A stretch of 64,000 nucleotides of DNA, from the NCBI RefSeq assembly GCF_036323735.1, contig NC_086031.1:41015725-41079724 (forward strand), given 5' to 3'. A program made the position numbers and the translations under genes. Positions within the stretch are counted from its first letter, which is position 1; every line of letters begins with the position of its first letter. This DNA comes from Rattus norvegicus (lineage: Eukaryota > Chordata > Mammalia > Rodentia > Muridae). Shown here piece by piece: positions 32,274 to 44,213 of the stretch. The notes under the pieces are model-generated. The model had not been told where the DNA came from. It saw nothing but the letters and a program-made list of their open reading frames with translations, and made no database searches.

Positions 32274-32920
32274 TATACATCTACAAAAGAAAAAGAAGAA
32301 GATGCAGGCTTCTGTTTGTAGTTCTGCTAAGACCAGCAAACTTCTTTTTTGACAAAGTCAATTTACCCTCTGAGCAGTAGAAACATGCTGGGGCTAGCAT
32401 GAAGACCTTGTGATGTCTGTTCAAAGAGTATCGTGAAGGTGTAAAAGACACGGAAGTAAAACACTGGTCATTCACGTCCCACAGCTTAATTAAGTAGAGT
32501 TGAGATTAAAATCACATCGCAGTTTTTAAAGTATACTAAAACACCTCTCCAGCTGACTGCCACCCACTATTAGTATTCTCAATAGCAGCATAAAGGGTGT
32601 GCTCTGTCTCTAAGCTTTCCCATGGGTGAGTCACCATAAACATAGACTTACTGGTTCTACTAGTCCTCTGTGCTGCTGGGAAAAGCCTGGAGTGATGGAC
32701 ACAGCACAGGAACATTCAACCATTCTAAAAGTCATTCCATCATCTACATTAGCTGTCAGTCATTTTTATATAAAGCCCAGTATGAAAAGCTATGTTCAAT
32801 TTATCTCCCTCTAGAGAACTAGACAAGCTCAAGAGGGACTAGACAATAAAACCTACAAAGTTACAATTTTAAGAAGCTCGTAAGAAAGTTGAGGTTGTAA
32901 AGAAACTAAAGGACCATGTG
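32274..32920. other. Unique spacer
   Basis: Nothing recognised. Confidence 0.4.
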
Positions 32921-33335
32921 ATGGGTAGCTACCTCATTAACTTGAAACAACCTACAAGCTCTGGGAAAAAGAGACTCACTGATGTTTGTCTAGGTTGGGT
33001 TTGCCCATGGGCATGTCTGTAGGGGATTGTCTTTAAGTTAACTGATGTGGGAAGACCACGCCCAGTGTGGGCAGCACTATTCCTTAGGCAGGTGGTGCTA
33101 AATGTATAATGGCAGAGAAATCTAGCTGAGCACAAGCAAAGCAAGTGAAAATGTACACATTTATTTCTCTCTGTCCTTGACTGTGGATGTGAACTGACTA
33201 GCTGAAGTTCCTGTCTTCGCTTTACTTCAGTGACTGACTATGGCCTGAAGTTGTAAAACAAAATAAACCCCTTTCTTCTCTATGCTGCTTTTTTGGTCAG
33301 AATATTTTATCACAGCAACAAAATTGAAACTAGGG
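32921..33335 (-). mobile_element. Family A repeat, reverse orientation
   Basis: GCATGTCTGTAGGGGATTGT, ACCACGCCCAGTGTGGGCAGC, GAGCACAAGCAAAGCAAGTG, AAATAAACCCCTTTCTTCTC and TATTTTATCACAGCAACA are the reversed counterparts of the forward copies. It is the most complete reverse copy. Confidence 0.75.
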
Positions 33336-33696
33336 CAACCAATGTTCCCAGGTGGCAATTAGCTCCTAGTAGTGGGAGAGCCCTTTACCTGCTCAGTAGC
33401 ACAGAGAAACTGGTAAGTATGATAAGTGGACCCAATTCTTTTGTAGAAGCAAGAAGGATGCAGAGTAGCCAAAACAATATTAAAAACGAAAGGCAAATTT
33501 AGAAGATGTATTCAACCTGATTTTACAGCTTTAATTAAGCTGGCTAACAGCAAGGAGTTCATAGAGGGTAGAGAAATAGATTAACAAAACAAAGAATCTA
33601 GAAAATGACCCTTACCAGGACAGTAAAACACTTTTTATCAGAGACGTCTAAGAAACTCAAATGGAAAAGGAAATAAGATTTCGAATCTTCTAGGGC
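33336..33696. other. Unique spacer
   Basis: Nothing recognised. Confidence 0.4.
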
Positions 33697-33905
33697 CAGG
33701 ATTCTCAACCTGTAAATTGTGATCCCTGTAGGGGGTTGAATGGCCCTTTCACAGGGGTCACCTAAGACCATCTGAAAGCACCAATATTCACATTGTAATT
33801 TGTAACAGCAGCAAAATTATGGTTAGGAAGTAGCAATAAAATAATTTTATGTTTGGGGGTCACCACAACATGAAGAATTATATTAAAGGGTTGAAGAATC
33901 AGGGA
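33697..33905 (-). mobile_element. URR1-type hAT relic, reverse orientation
   Basis: CAGGATTCTCAACCTGTAAATTG start, GAATGGCCCTTTCACAGGGG, AGTAGCAATAAAATAATTTTATG and GGGGTCACCACAACATGA run antiparallel to the copy at 7071. The far end is truncated. Confidence 0.85.
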
Positions 33906-34075
33906 GGTATCATTCAGACCACTTGCTACTCTTGGAAAGGATCTGAATTCAATTCCCAGCACCCATGTCAGGTAGCTCAAAACCACTAGTAACTCTAACT
34001 CCACAGACAGGTAACATACATAGAAGCAGATACACATACATAAATAAGAATAAAAATAAAATAAAATATAAATCT
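33906..34075 (+). mobile_element. B2 SINE, 5'-damaged
   Basis: CAATTCCCAGCACCCATGTC, then ACTAGTAACTCTAACTCC and the AAAATAAAATAAAATATAAAT tail. Confidence 0.8.
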
Positions 34076-34087
34076 TTAAAAAACTAA

Positions 34088-34235
34088 GTAAATATGGTGG
34101 GGAGCAGCAGAAGACACAAGGCTGACCCCTGACCTACATCAACACATACAGGCAGATTCGATCATGTACATCACCCACATAAGCACATACATATACTCAA
34201 TGCCCCGCCACATACAAACAAACATATTAAACTGG
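34088..34235 (+). mobile_element. B3 SINE tail
   Basis: AGGCTGACCCCTGACCTACATC and CA-rich end. The head is missing. Confidence 0.55.
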
Positions 34236-34540
34236 AACTGAAAAAGACAAATAACCCAGAGAAAAACCATGAGAAAGAAAGCTTCAACAATATTTCAAAG
34301 AGGGAAGATTTGTGAATGGCCTACAAACACAGCAAAAAAAAGTTCAGCATCATTAGCTATCAATGAAATAAAAATTAAAATAGTAGTTAGATATCACTAG
34401 AAATGATCCATAATGGGTGAAATTCAAATCATTAATACTACCAGATCCTGGCCTTGATGTAGAAGCAAGAGAAATACTCCCACATACCTGGTGAATATGG
34501 AAAATGTTGCTTTTAAAAACTAGGAGCATGTTTTAAAGTT
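34236..34540 (+). mobile_element. Old L1 ORF2 C-terminal fragment
   Basis: AAAGTTCAGCATCATTAGCT then a stretch matching, with many changes, the region 2395-2600 of the first L1 (ACTACCAGATCCTGGC, ACTCCCACATACCTGGTG). Heavily decayed. Confidence 0.65.
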
Positions 34541-35365
34541 AAATTTCTATTTTATATGTAAATATGCAATGCACCTCCCCAGACTCATTGTTTTTGAACA
34601 CTTGTCCCCAGGTGGTAGCACTGTTTCAGAAGGTTCTGGAACCTTTAGTAGATGACTAAATGAAGTAAATCATTACAGGGCTGAGCCTTTAGGTTTTAAA
34701 GCGCGGCTCTACTCTGCACTGTGGCCTCCTGATCCATCAAGATATGAGACATCTTAGTCATACACAGTTACTACTATGGATCCACCTGCCCCAGAGATCT
34801 GGCTTTAGCTGCCCTTAGAGATGAACTAATTCATAAAAACCGGTAGCCAAGTCTTCACTGAGACAGTGATTAACTGTATGCAAATGAAGAATTCAGAATA
34901 CATGAATTGATCTTTGTGTTATCTGTAAGTTGTCAAAACAGCAGTATCCTTACAAAACCAAGTATTATGTCATAATTAGGAGACAATAGACATTTTGTCA
35001 GAAACATAAGCTAGCATTCTCCTAGGTCATGAAAAATACCAGTGTTGAGAATTCACATTTATTGAAATGCCAAATTAGTGAAAAGATATGACTCCAGTTC
35101 TGGTGACTTTCCCTCTCACATAACTTGGGAGGGAGCATGGCACTGTTTGATAACATTATCTTTAAAGAATCTGCCACTAGGTATCTGGCCAGAATGACCA
35201 TGAATGCAGTAGACAGGGATATTCTACAGAAGATAATAAAAATATTATTGGAAACAACTTCCCATTTCTACCTAAGAGCAAAGGATGCTGTCATTTACAG
35301 AAATTATGTGCATGGTAATGGCTTCAACTTGTAACTATAAATGGGAGATAGCATCATTTTTAAGG
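34541..35365. other. Spacer, partly an unidentified degenerate dispersed repeat
   Basis: 34585-34740 (CACTTGTCCCCAGGTGGTAGC, GTTCTGGAACCTTTAG) reads like a worn mammalian repeat that I cannot name. The rest is unique. Confidence 0.35.
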
Positions 35366-35564
35366 GATCTTTTTATTCTACATGTATGTGTGTGCATAGT
35401 GTGTAGCTCTGGTATTCTCAGAGACCAGAAAAAGGTGTCAATTCCCTGGAATTAAAGTTAGAGACGACAGTGATCTGCCTTGTGGATGTTGGGAACCCAG
35501 TCCAGTTCCTCTACAAGAGCAGCAAGTACTCCCTTAACTGTTAAGTGGTCTCTTCAGCCCCCAT
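35366..35564 (-). mobile_element. B2 SINE, reverse orientation
   Basis: GTTGGGAACCCAGTCCAG, CAAGAGCAGCAAGTACTCCC and AAGTGGTCTCTTCAGCCCCC are the reversed B2 head region. Confidence 0.75.
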
Positions 35565-35629
35565 TTTTAAAAATATATCGTTAAACAACATGTGAGACAG
35601 AAGCAGCATTCTCTATAAAACAGAGTTTA

Positions 35630-35850
35630 GGAATTGGGATGTACCTTACTCAGTGGAGTGCTTGCCAAGTACATACAAAGCCCTGGATTCTTTCTTAAGA
35701 ACCATATAAGCCAGATGTCCTGCTATATGCCTGCAATCTCTGCACCCATGATTGGAGGCAAGAAGACCATAAGTTCAAGACCATCCCCAGCTACACAGCA
35801 AATTTAGAAATTCATGTAGCCTGGGATATAAGAGACTGCCAGAAACACCG
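35630..35850 (+). mobile_element. B4 SINE
   Basis: GAATTGGGATGTACCTTACTCAG head, ATGCCTGCAATCTCTGCACC and GTTCAAGACCATCCCCAGC. Confidence 0.8.
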
Positions 35851-36011
35851 CCACCAGAAGCACTCCCCTCCACAGTGGAATGCTTGTGATCTCACTGACA
35901 CATCTGAATCCCCCACAGTTCACCCTCCATGCTCGGCGGCACACACGCTGTGTGTTAGAACATGGATCTGAACATCCCTATTGCACCGTTAAAGCATCTC
36001 ACTAAGTGGGT
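35851..36011. other. Unique spacer
   Basis: Nothing recognised. Confidence 0.4.
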
Positions 36012-36355
36012 TACTTCTCATGTTGTTGAGACAAAGGTCCGACCGAAGCTACTTAAGGGAGGATGGCTTTGCTTGGCTCACAGTTTAATAGTACAGCCCA
36101 TCATAGTGGGGAAGGTGCGATGGCAGGAGCCTAAGGCAGCTGGTGGCATGGCATCCACGGTCAAGGGGCAGAGAGAGATGAGTGCTCGTGCTTAGTTCAC
36201 TTTCTCCTTTTTATTCAGGTCAACGCCTCAGATCATGGAATGCTGGCACTCACAGATTTGATGGATCTTCCCTCCCCAGTTAACTCAACCTAGAAACTTC
36301 TCACAGAATACTCAGAGATTTGCCTTCTAGGTGACTCACATGCCAACCACTTCTA
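36012..36355 (+). mobile_element. Family A-like repeat, degenerate
   Basis: GGCTTTGCTTGGCTCACAGT, AGCCCATCATAGTGGGGAAGG and GGCAGGAGCCTAAGGCAGC match the order of other family A copies. The end is poorly conserved. Confidence 0.5.
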
Positions 36356-36559
36356 ATCACTACCTGTTCTCTACCTGTTCACCCCTCTGTGACCCCTGGA
36401 AATCACAGGCCATGGTTTTTACTGGTTTATGAGATGCTGTGTGCTATAGTTATCCAGTACATGGCCCTCGAGCCTGCTTCTTTCATGTGGCAATAGAAGG
36501 GTAAGCACTTCGCCTCTTTACAAGGCTCCACGGTGCATGTCTATAGAGTGCAGGCCAAT
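36356..36559. other. Unique spacer
   Basis: Nothing recognised. Confidence 0.4.
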
Positions 36560-37290
36560 AGTCTACTGTCTGAACATGTCAGAGTATCTTTATTCACCTA
36601 CAAAAAATATTCTTATTGCTTCTAAGTTTGGATGGTTATGAATCAAGTTGGAATACATATCTGCATGCAGGTCTTGTGGGGCATGTTGTCAACTCCTTTG
36701 ATCAAATGCCAAGGAGATAAATTACATGGTAAGAATTTTGTAAGGAATAACTGAACCATCCTCCACAGTGGCTGCTCTATTATGTGCCACAGGCAATGAG
36801 CAAGAATTCCCCTTGGTCCAACCCCCAGCCAGGTGGATATGATGCTACTAGACATATACAGTGGTGTCTCATGATTGTTCTGATTTACATTTCTCCAATG
36901 ACTTATCACATGGATCTCTTGACATTCCCATTTGCCTGCTGGGTATGTCTTTGGATAAACTGTCTGTTGGGATCTTGTACCTTCCTTCCTTCCTTTTTTT
37001 TTCTTTCTTCCTTTCTGTCTGTCTGCCTTTCCTTCCTATTTATCCATGAATTTATTTTTGTGACGCTGGGGCTCAAACCCGGAGCTTCTCACTTATTAGA
37101 CAAATGCTCTACCACTGAGCTGTATTCATTAAGTGTCTTCCTACCTCAGCTGTCCCCAGCCCCCAGGAGCTAGACTGGCTGTCACATGCATGTTACCACA
37201 TCTGGCTCTCTTTCACCTTTTTTGCATCAGATTGACTATATTCTTCTTGCTGTGTTTTGGGAATTTTTATGGGTTTTAGAAAGTAGTTCT
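36560..37290 (-). mobile_element. Old mammalian-type L1 3' ORF2 fragment, reverse, split by a SINE
   Basis: TATCTTTATTCACCTACAAA, CATGTTGTCAACTCCTTTGATC, GGTAAGAATTTTGTAAGG, CCATCCTCCACAGTGGCTGC and GTTCTGATTTACATTTCTCC follow the order of an antisense L1 ORF2 end. 36985-37200 is a SINE inserted in it, after which L1-like sequence resumes to about 37290. No open frame survives. Confidence 0.7.
36985..37200 (-). mobile_element. B4-type SINE inserted in old L1
   Basis: CTT/TTT-rich start, GACGCTGGGGCTCAAACCCG, ATGCTCTACCACTGAGCTGT (reversed ID-like head). Confidence 0.65.
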
Positions 37291-37639
37291 TTCAAATTCT
37301 CCACTATAAGGAGACTCCTCTCAGTGAGCTCATGCCAGTCAGTTTTTGTCCCATTTCAACAAACTTGAACACACTACACTATCCACATAACTGAGCTTTA
37401 TCAGAGAGAACTTATCATCCTTTAAAAACAATTTGAATCTTTGAGAAATGCATACAATGCAGTTTTATTGTTGTAATCTCCCACCCCTCCCCCTAACTCC
37501 TCCAAGATCCAGTTCCACCCCACTACTCACCTCCTAAACTTTATGTCCTTTAAAAGAAAATAGCCCAAGAAGTCTAATTCAGATGACACCCAGTTCTAAA
37601 GATAAGATACAAACCTACATGTCAGCAGTATAGCAAGAC
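37291..37639. other. Unique spacer
   Basis: Nothing recognised. A C-rich run lies at about 37478-37500. Confidence 0.4.
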
Positions 37640-38008
37640 TTCTTGTTCTTCTTCTTGTTCTTCTTCTTGTTCTTCTTCTTGTTGTTCTTCTTCCTCTTCC
37701 TCCTCCTCTTCCTCCTCCTCCTCTTCTTCTTCTTCTTCTTCTTCTTCTTCTTCTTCTTCTTCTTCTTCTTCTTCTTCTTCTTCTTCTTCTTCTTGTTCTT
37801 CTTCTTGTTCTTCTTGTTCTTCTTGTTCTTCCTCTTCCTCTTCCTCTTCCTCTTCCTCTTCCTCTTCTTCTTCTTCTTCTTCTTCTTCTTCTTCTTCTTC
37901 TTCTTCTTCTTCTTCTTCTTCTTCTTCTTCTTCTTCTTCTTCTTCTTCTTTCTTCTTCCTCCACTTCTTCTCCTCCCTCTTCCCTCCTCCCTCCTCCTCC
38001 TCCTTCTT
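37640..38008 (-). repeat. Long (TTC)n / (GAA)n array with TTG and CCT variants
   Basis: About 370 bases, nearly all pyrimidine on the plus strand. The two long pure TTC runs are about 37724-37792 and 37865-37950. Between and around them are CTTGTT and CCTCTT variants. It ends next to a B2 SINE. The Arg-, Glu- and Phe-homopolymer frames here are artefacts. Confidence 0.97.
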
Positions 38009-38026
38009 CAAGAAATCTATTTCTTG

Positions 38027-38206
38027 AGCTGGAGAGAGGGCTCTACAGTTAAGAACACTTTGCTGCACTTGCAAAGAATACTATAATTTGGTTCTTAGGA
38101 CCCAGATGGGCTAGTTCACAAACACCTGTAACTTCAGCCCAAGGGGAACAAAGCCTTCTTCTGGCATTCATATAAATCTGCACACATGTGGCATACACTC
38201 AACATG

Positions 38207-38243
<37 letters not shown>

Positions 38244-38273
38244 ACACACTCAAATAAATAAATAAATAAATAC
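38027..38273 (+). mobile_element. B2 SINE with (CA)n and (AAAT)n tail
   Basis: GAGCTGGAGAGAGGGCTCTAC head, GTTCTTAGGACCCAGATGG, CTTCTTCTGGCATTCATA, (CA)n at 38211-38249, then (AAAT)n at 38253-38272. Confidence 0.85.
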
Positions 38274-38870
38274 AATTCTGAAAAATAGAATCCTATTTCT
38301 TTTTTTAAAAAACCTGTCTTAATCATTACCAATCCTATAAAGTTTGAGGCACAAAACTTTTAATATTATTCTGTCACCAAAGCCAAAGGATGATTTTTCC
38401 TTGAGCTGATGTAAATGCTAGTATTTGTCCTAAGTATTAATTTGGAAATGATGACAAATGACAGCAACGTTTCTTTCTGGACAGATGTGAATAAACGATT
38501 TCAGTCAATTCCTTTTTTACTTATTTGCAAACTTTCTCGTGTGCTTTCATTAAACAACTCCATTCCACATTCCATCTGAGTGATAACTGCTCTCACCAGC
38601 TCTATCCTCAGATCCCTCATGAACACGTGCTCTTCTGTGCGAGCCAACTCAACCACCTGGCACTGAGTATTTAAAGTCAAGAGAATCCCTGGCATCTGGC
38701 AGTCATTCATTCTTTTTCCTCCACATCTGGCTTGGCTATGGTCTTTGAATATTTGGGTTTCATCCCTTATCTGACATTTCATAATAAGAAGGGGATCGTG
38801 GGACAAACAAGGGAAAGAAAATGGGTGAAAGAAAAGCATGGTGGAGTGCGGTGCATCAGCATTTGCGTAT
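38274..38870. other. Unique spacer
   Basis: No repeat or exon recognised. Repeat-free over almost 600 bases. Confidence 0.4.
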
Positions 38871-39560
38871 TGCCTTAGGGTTCTCTATAAAAACAGAACC
38901 ACTGTGGTGCTGCGTCCAGCGGAGTCCAGATTGGGGCAGGAGGAGGGGTCTTCTCCCTTCTCCCAGGATCTTGGTGTTTTAGCTCTTTTAAGGGAAGGCC
39001 TTCTCAGACAATTCAATGAAGCAGTTTTCTGAGACAATCTTAGCTCGTGTGTATTCCTTTATTCAGGGTGTCCTTGACTCATACACTTTATTCAGGGTGA
39101 ATCAAGGGTTATGTGGTCTTGGGGAAGGGGGTGAGGCTACCCAGGGTGGGCAAAGGTCATTGGCTGAAGGCTTAAGATACTGAGACACCTCACTAGCATG
39201 GGGAGGCATTCCAGGATTCTCGGGTGCAGGACTATGCGACATTCCTCAGGTGTGGGGTCTGGGATTCCCTAAAGAAGAGGAAGGCCTGCTGACAAAGGGA
39301 GTCCACCATTTTGCATGGGTCATCTAGTAATATCATACTTTGACCTGAGCAATCGGGTTTCCAGACAAACCATAGCATGCTTATATACTACAAAAGGGAC
39401 ATGTAAGATTGGCTTAAGCAACATAGGCTGAGTGTCTAACAGGATATCTGCATACTGGGGTGGATCAGAACTGCTAGCTTCCTCATCTGTGAGGCTGCAT
39501 GCTGCAGCAGTCTCAGCCTGGGGTTAAAGGGCTAATGAATTCTGGAAAAGTCCATGTGAT
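38871..39560 (-). mobile_element. Possible LTR-type repeat, unclassified
   Basis: The block looks like dispersed rodent repeat DNA: CACTTTATTCAGGGTG occurs beside a second CTTTATTCAGGGTG (39057-39071 and 39084-39098), a reversed AATAAA in each. There is no gag, pol or env frame. The identification as an LTR is a guess from composition. Confidence 0.3.
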
Positions 39561-39596
39561 AGCTGGGCTCTAATACCACTGAAGGAATGAGTGGTT

Positions 39597-39678
39597 GAGA
39601 TGGCCTTGGACCCCTGAACCTCCTGCCTCTATTCCTCAAGTGTCTCAGTTACAGGTATACACCACCATGCTTCTTGTT
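39597..39678 (-). mobile_element. B1 SINE fragment, reverse
   Basis: CCTCCTGCCTCTATTCCTCA, GTTACAGGTATACACCACCA. Confidence 0.65.
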
Positions 39679-40124
39679 AGCTCAGAAACTTGAGTCTTTT
39701 AAAAGGGAAACTTTAATTTACAGCGTCTCAGAGACAACTGTAAGCGTCACTGATCTTGGGCTCCAGAGCCTCCATTCAGTAAAATCAAAGTTACTTGAAG
39801 ACGGCTGAGTGATATAATAAAATTCAAACCAAGTCAGCCAGGACTAACTGGATTCTGAGTGACAAATAGTGGGCAGCCTCTACACTATACATCCTTGATA
39901 CCGTGAACCAAATAACTTTTATCTCAGACAGGATAGAATAGGGTTGGGGGCCTGTCATAGCACTACAGAAGAAGGTGTCCAGATCCAAACATGTAAGTTG
40001 TTTATTTCTGAATTGTGTATGTGTGCGTATGCCTGTATTCGTGTGTACATAGACGCATGTGCATGTAGGAAATGCAGGACACCCACTGGTGTCATTCCTC
40101 AAGAGCACCCACCATATTTTTCTT
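39679..40124. other. Unique spacer
   Basis: Nothing recognised. Confidence 0.4.
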
Positions 40125-40345
40125 TTCAGTTTTACTTTTAATTATGGATATGAGTGTGTGTGTGTCGGGGATGGGGGTGCACATGACTGTCACTCCCAGT
40201 GGAGGCCACAAGTGTGTCTGATCCTCCTAGAGCTGGAGTTACAGGTGGTTATGAGCTGTCTGATGTGGGTACTGGGAACTGAACTCCAATTGTCTGGACC
40301 AGCAATAAGTGCTCTTGACCCCTGAGCCGTTATCCCTCCACCCCG
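40125..40345 (-). mobile_element. B2 SINE, reverse orientation
   Basis: GAGCTGGAGTTACAGGTGGT, GTACTGGGAACTGAACTCC and GTGCTCTTGACCCCTGAGCC are reversed B2 phrases. Confidence 0.85.
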
Positions 40346-40466
40346 ATCTACCTTGTTTTTAGAGACAGGGTGTGCTGGTTAATTTGTTGGCAATTTGACA
40401 TAAACTAGACATAAGGGAACTACAATTGAGAAAATGCCTGAAAGGAAGTCTATGAGACTTGTTCTT

Positions 40467-41222
40467 TTTCTTTTTACATTTTTATTGGATTTTTTAAATT
40501 TACATTTCAAATATCCCCTTTCCGAGTTTCCCATCCATAAACTTCCTATTCTATCCCCTCCTTCTATGAGAGTCTTCCCCCACCCATCCACCCACTCCTC
40601 CATGCCCTGACCCTGGGGGGTCCAGTCTTGGCAGGTCCAGGAGCTTCTCCTCACATTGGTGCCCAACAAGGCCATCCTCTGCTACATATGCAGCTGGAGC
40701 CATGAATCTGTCCATGTGTACTCTTTGGATGGTGGTTTAGTCCCTGGGAGCTCTGGTTGGTTGGTATTGTTGTTCTTATGGGGTTGCAACCCCATTCAGC
40801 TCCTTCAATCCTTTCTCTAACTCCTCCAATGGGGACACCGTTCTCAGTTCAATAGTTGGCTGCCAGCATTTGCCTCTGTACTTGCCACGCTCAGGCAGAG
40901 CCTCTCAGGAGACAGCTATACCAGGCTGCTGTCAGCATGCACTTCTTGGCATCAGCAATATTGTCTGGGTTTGGTGTCGGTATGTATATGGGTTGGATCC
41001 CCAGGTGGGGCAGGCTCTGAATTGCCATTCCTTCAGTCTCTGCTCCAAACATTGTCTCCATATGTCCTCCTATAAATATATTTGCTCCCACTTCTAAGAA
41101 GGACTGAAGCAACCACACTTTAGTTGTCCTCCTTCTTGAACTTCATCTGCTCTGTGGATTGTATCTTGGGTATTCCAAGCTTTTGGGCTAATATCCATTT
41201 ATTTCTGAGTGAATACCAAGTG
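40467..41222 (-). other. 3' UTR of the minus-strand L1
   Basis: Reads as an antisense L1 3' end (CATTTTTATTGGATTTTTTAAATTTACATTTCAAAT in two halves at 40476-40510). The G-rich tract is shorter here, seen as C-rich 40576-40620. It extends to the ORF2 stop at about 41199-41222. Confidence 0.8.
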
Positions 41223-43727
41223 TGTTTTTTGTGATTGGGTTACCTCATTCAGGATGATATTTTTTAGTTCCATCCATTTGCCTATGAATTTCATGAAGTC
41301 ATTGTTTTTAATAGCTGAGTAGTACTTCATTCTGTAAATGTACCACATTTTCTGTATCCATTCCTCTGTTGAAGGACATCTGGATTCTTTCCAGCTTTTG
41401 GCTATTATAAATAAGGGTGCTATGAACATAGTGGAGCATGTGTCCTTGTTATATGTTGGAGCATCATTTGGGTATATATCCAGGAGTGGTCTAGCTGGGT
41501 CCTCAGGTAGTACTATGTCCAAATTTCTGAGGAACCTCCAGACTGATTTCCAGAGTGGTTGTAGCAGCTTGCAATCCCACCAACAATGGAGGAGTGTTCC
41601 TCTTTCTTCACATCCTGGCCAGCATCTGTTGTCACCTGAGTTTTTTGATCTTAGCCATTCTGACTGGTGTGAGGTGGAATCTCAGGGTTGTTTTGATTTG
41701 CATTTCCATGATAACTAAGGATGTTGAACATTTCTGTAGGTACTTCTCAACCATTCGATATTCCTCACCTGAGAATTCTTTGTTTAGCTCTGTACCCAAC
41801 TTTAATAGGGTTATTTGATTCTCTGGAATCTAACTTCTTGAGTACTTTGCATATATTTGATATTAGCTTGCTATTGGATGTGGGATTGGTTAAGATCTTT
41901 TCCCAATCTGTTGGTGCTGTTTTGTCCTAATGACAGTGTCCTTGGCCTTACAGAAGCTTTGCAATTTTATGAGGTCCAATTTGTTGATTCTTGATCTTAG
42001 AACATAAGTCACTGGTGTTCTGTTCAGGAAATTTTCCCCAGTGCCCATGTACTTGAAGTTCTTCCCCTACTTTTTCTTCTATTAGTTTGAGTGTATCTGG
42101 TTTTATGTGGAAGTCCTTGATCCACTTGGATTTGAGCTTTGTACAGGGAAATAAGAATGGATCGATTTGCATTCTTCTACATGGTGACCTCCAGTTGAAC
42201 CAGCACCATTTGTTGAAAATGCTATCTTTTTTCCACTGGATGATTTTGGCTCCTTTGTCAAAGATCAAGTGATCATTGGAATGTGGGTTCATTTCTGAGT
42301 CTTCAATTCTATTTCATTGATCTACCTGCCTGTCTCTATACCAATACCATACAGTTTTTATGACTATTGCTCTGTAATACTGCTTGAGGTCAGAGATGGT
42401 AATTACCCCAGAAGTTCTTTTATTGTTGAGGATAGTTTTTGCTATCCTGGTTTTTTGTTATTCCAAATGAATTTGCAAGTTGCTCTTTCTAACTCTATGA
42501 AGTGTTGGAATTTTGATAGGTATTGCATTGAATCTGTAGATTACTTTTGGCAAGATGGCCATTTTTTTAATAACAATCCTGCCAATCCATGAGCATGGGA
42601 AATATTTCCATCTTCTGAGATCTTCTTCAATTTCTTTTGTCAGAGACTTGAAGTTCTTGTCATACAGATCTTTCACTTGCTTGGCTAGAGTCACACCGAG
42701 GTATTTTATGTTATTTGTGACTATTGTAAAGGGTGTCATTTCCCTCATTTCTTTCTTAGTCTGTTTATCCTTTCAGGAAGGAAAGGCTACTGGTTTGTTT
42801 GAGTTAATTGTATATCCAGCCCCTTTGCTGAAGTTGTTCATCATGCTTAAGAGTTCTCTCATGGAACTTTTGGGGTCACTTAAGTATACTATCATATCAT
42901 CTGCAAATAGTAATATTTGATTTCTTCCTGTCCAACTTGTGTCCGTTTGACCTCCTTTCGTTGTCTGATTACTCTGGCCAGGAATTCAAGTACTATATTT
43001 AGTAGATAGGGAGAGAGTGGGCAATCTTGTCTAGTCTCTGATTTTAGTGGTATTGCTTTAAGTTCCTTTCCATTTAGTTTTATGTTAGTTATGTTTGCTG
43101 TATATGGCTTTTACTATGTTCAGGTATGGGCCATGAATTCCTGATCTTTCCAAGACTTTTAACATGAAGGGGTATTGGATTTTGTCAAATGCTTTCTCAG
43201 TTCTAGTGAGATGAACATGTGATTCTTATCTTTGAGTTTGCTTATATAGTAGATTACATTGATGGATTTCTGAATACTGAACAACCCCTGCATCCCTGGG
43301 ATGAAGCCTACTTGGTCATGTGGATGATTGTTTTGATGTGTTCTTGGATTCAGTTTTCGAGAACCTTATTGAATATTTTTATGTTGATATTCATATGGGA
43401 AATTAGTCTGAAGTTCTCTTTCTTTGTTGGGTCTTTGTGTTGTTTAGGTATAAGCATAATTGTGGCTTCATAGAAGGAATTGGGTAGTGCTCCTTCTGTT
43501 TCTATTTTGGGGAATAGTTTGGACAGTATTGGTATGTGGTCCTTTATGAAGGTCTGGTAGAATTCTGCACTAAACCCATCTGGTCCTGGGCTTTTTTTGG
43601 TTGGGAGACTTTTAATGACTGCTTCTATTTCTTTAGGAGTTATGGGGTTGTTTAGATGGTTTATCTGACCCTGATTTAACTTTGGTACCTGGTATCTGTC
43701 TAGAAAATTGTCCATTTCATCCAGATT

Positions 43728-43870
43728 TTTTTTTTTTTAGTTTTTTTCAAGTACTATATTGAATAGGTAGAGAAAGAGTTGGCAACCTTGTCTAGTCTCT
43801 GATTTTAGTGGGATTGCTTCAAGTTTCTTTCCATTTAGTTTGATGTTAGCTACTGGTTTGCTGCATATGG
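43728..43870 (-). repeat. Duplicated RT fragment inside L1 ORF2
   Basis: This stretch repeats the RT part also present, in its proper place, at about 42975-43110 (both contain CTTGTCTAGTCTCTGATTTT). It lies between linker sequence homologous to about 345-400 of the first L1, where no such sequence belongs. In L1 sense the fragment ends in an A-rich run (complement of 43728-43747). Confidence 0.85.
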
Positions 43871-44213
43871 CTGAATATAGGCTTTTATAGTAGGATCTGA
43901 TGATTTTTTTTAATTTCCTCAGATTCTGTTGTTATGTCTCCTTTTTCATTTCTGATTTTCTTAATTTGGATACTCTCTCTGTGCCCTCTGGTTGGTCTGG
44001 CTAAGCATTTATCTGTCCTGTTGATTTTCTCAAAGAACCAGCTCCTTTTGTTGATTTTTTTGTATAGTTCTTTTTGTTTCTGCTTGGCTGGTTTTAGCCC
44101 TGAATTTGATTATTTCCTGCTGTTTAGTCCTCTTGGGTGTATTTACTTCTTTTTGTTCTAGAGCTTTTAGGTGTGCTGTCAAGCTGCTAGTATATGCTCT
44201 CTCCAGTTTCTTA

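Noticed and set aside
37596..38086. Poly-Arg, poly-Glu and poly-Phe/Leu proteins
   Set aside because: Pure products of the TTC/GAA microsatellite in different frames.
38871..39560. An endogenous retrovirus
   Set aside because: No gag, pol or env coding, primer site or paired LTR could be seen; at most a solitary LTR-like block.
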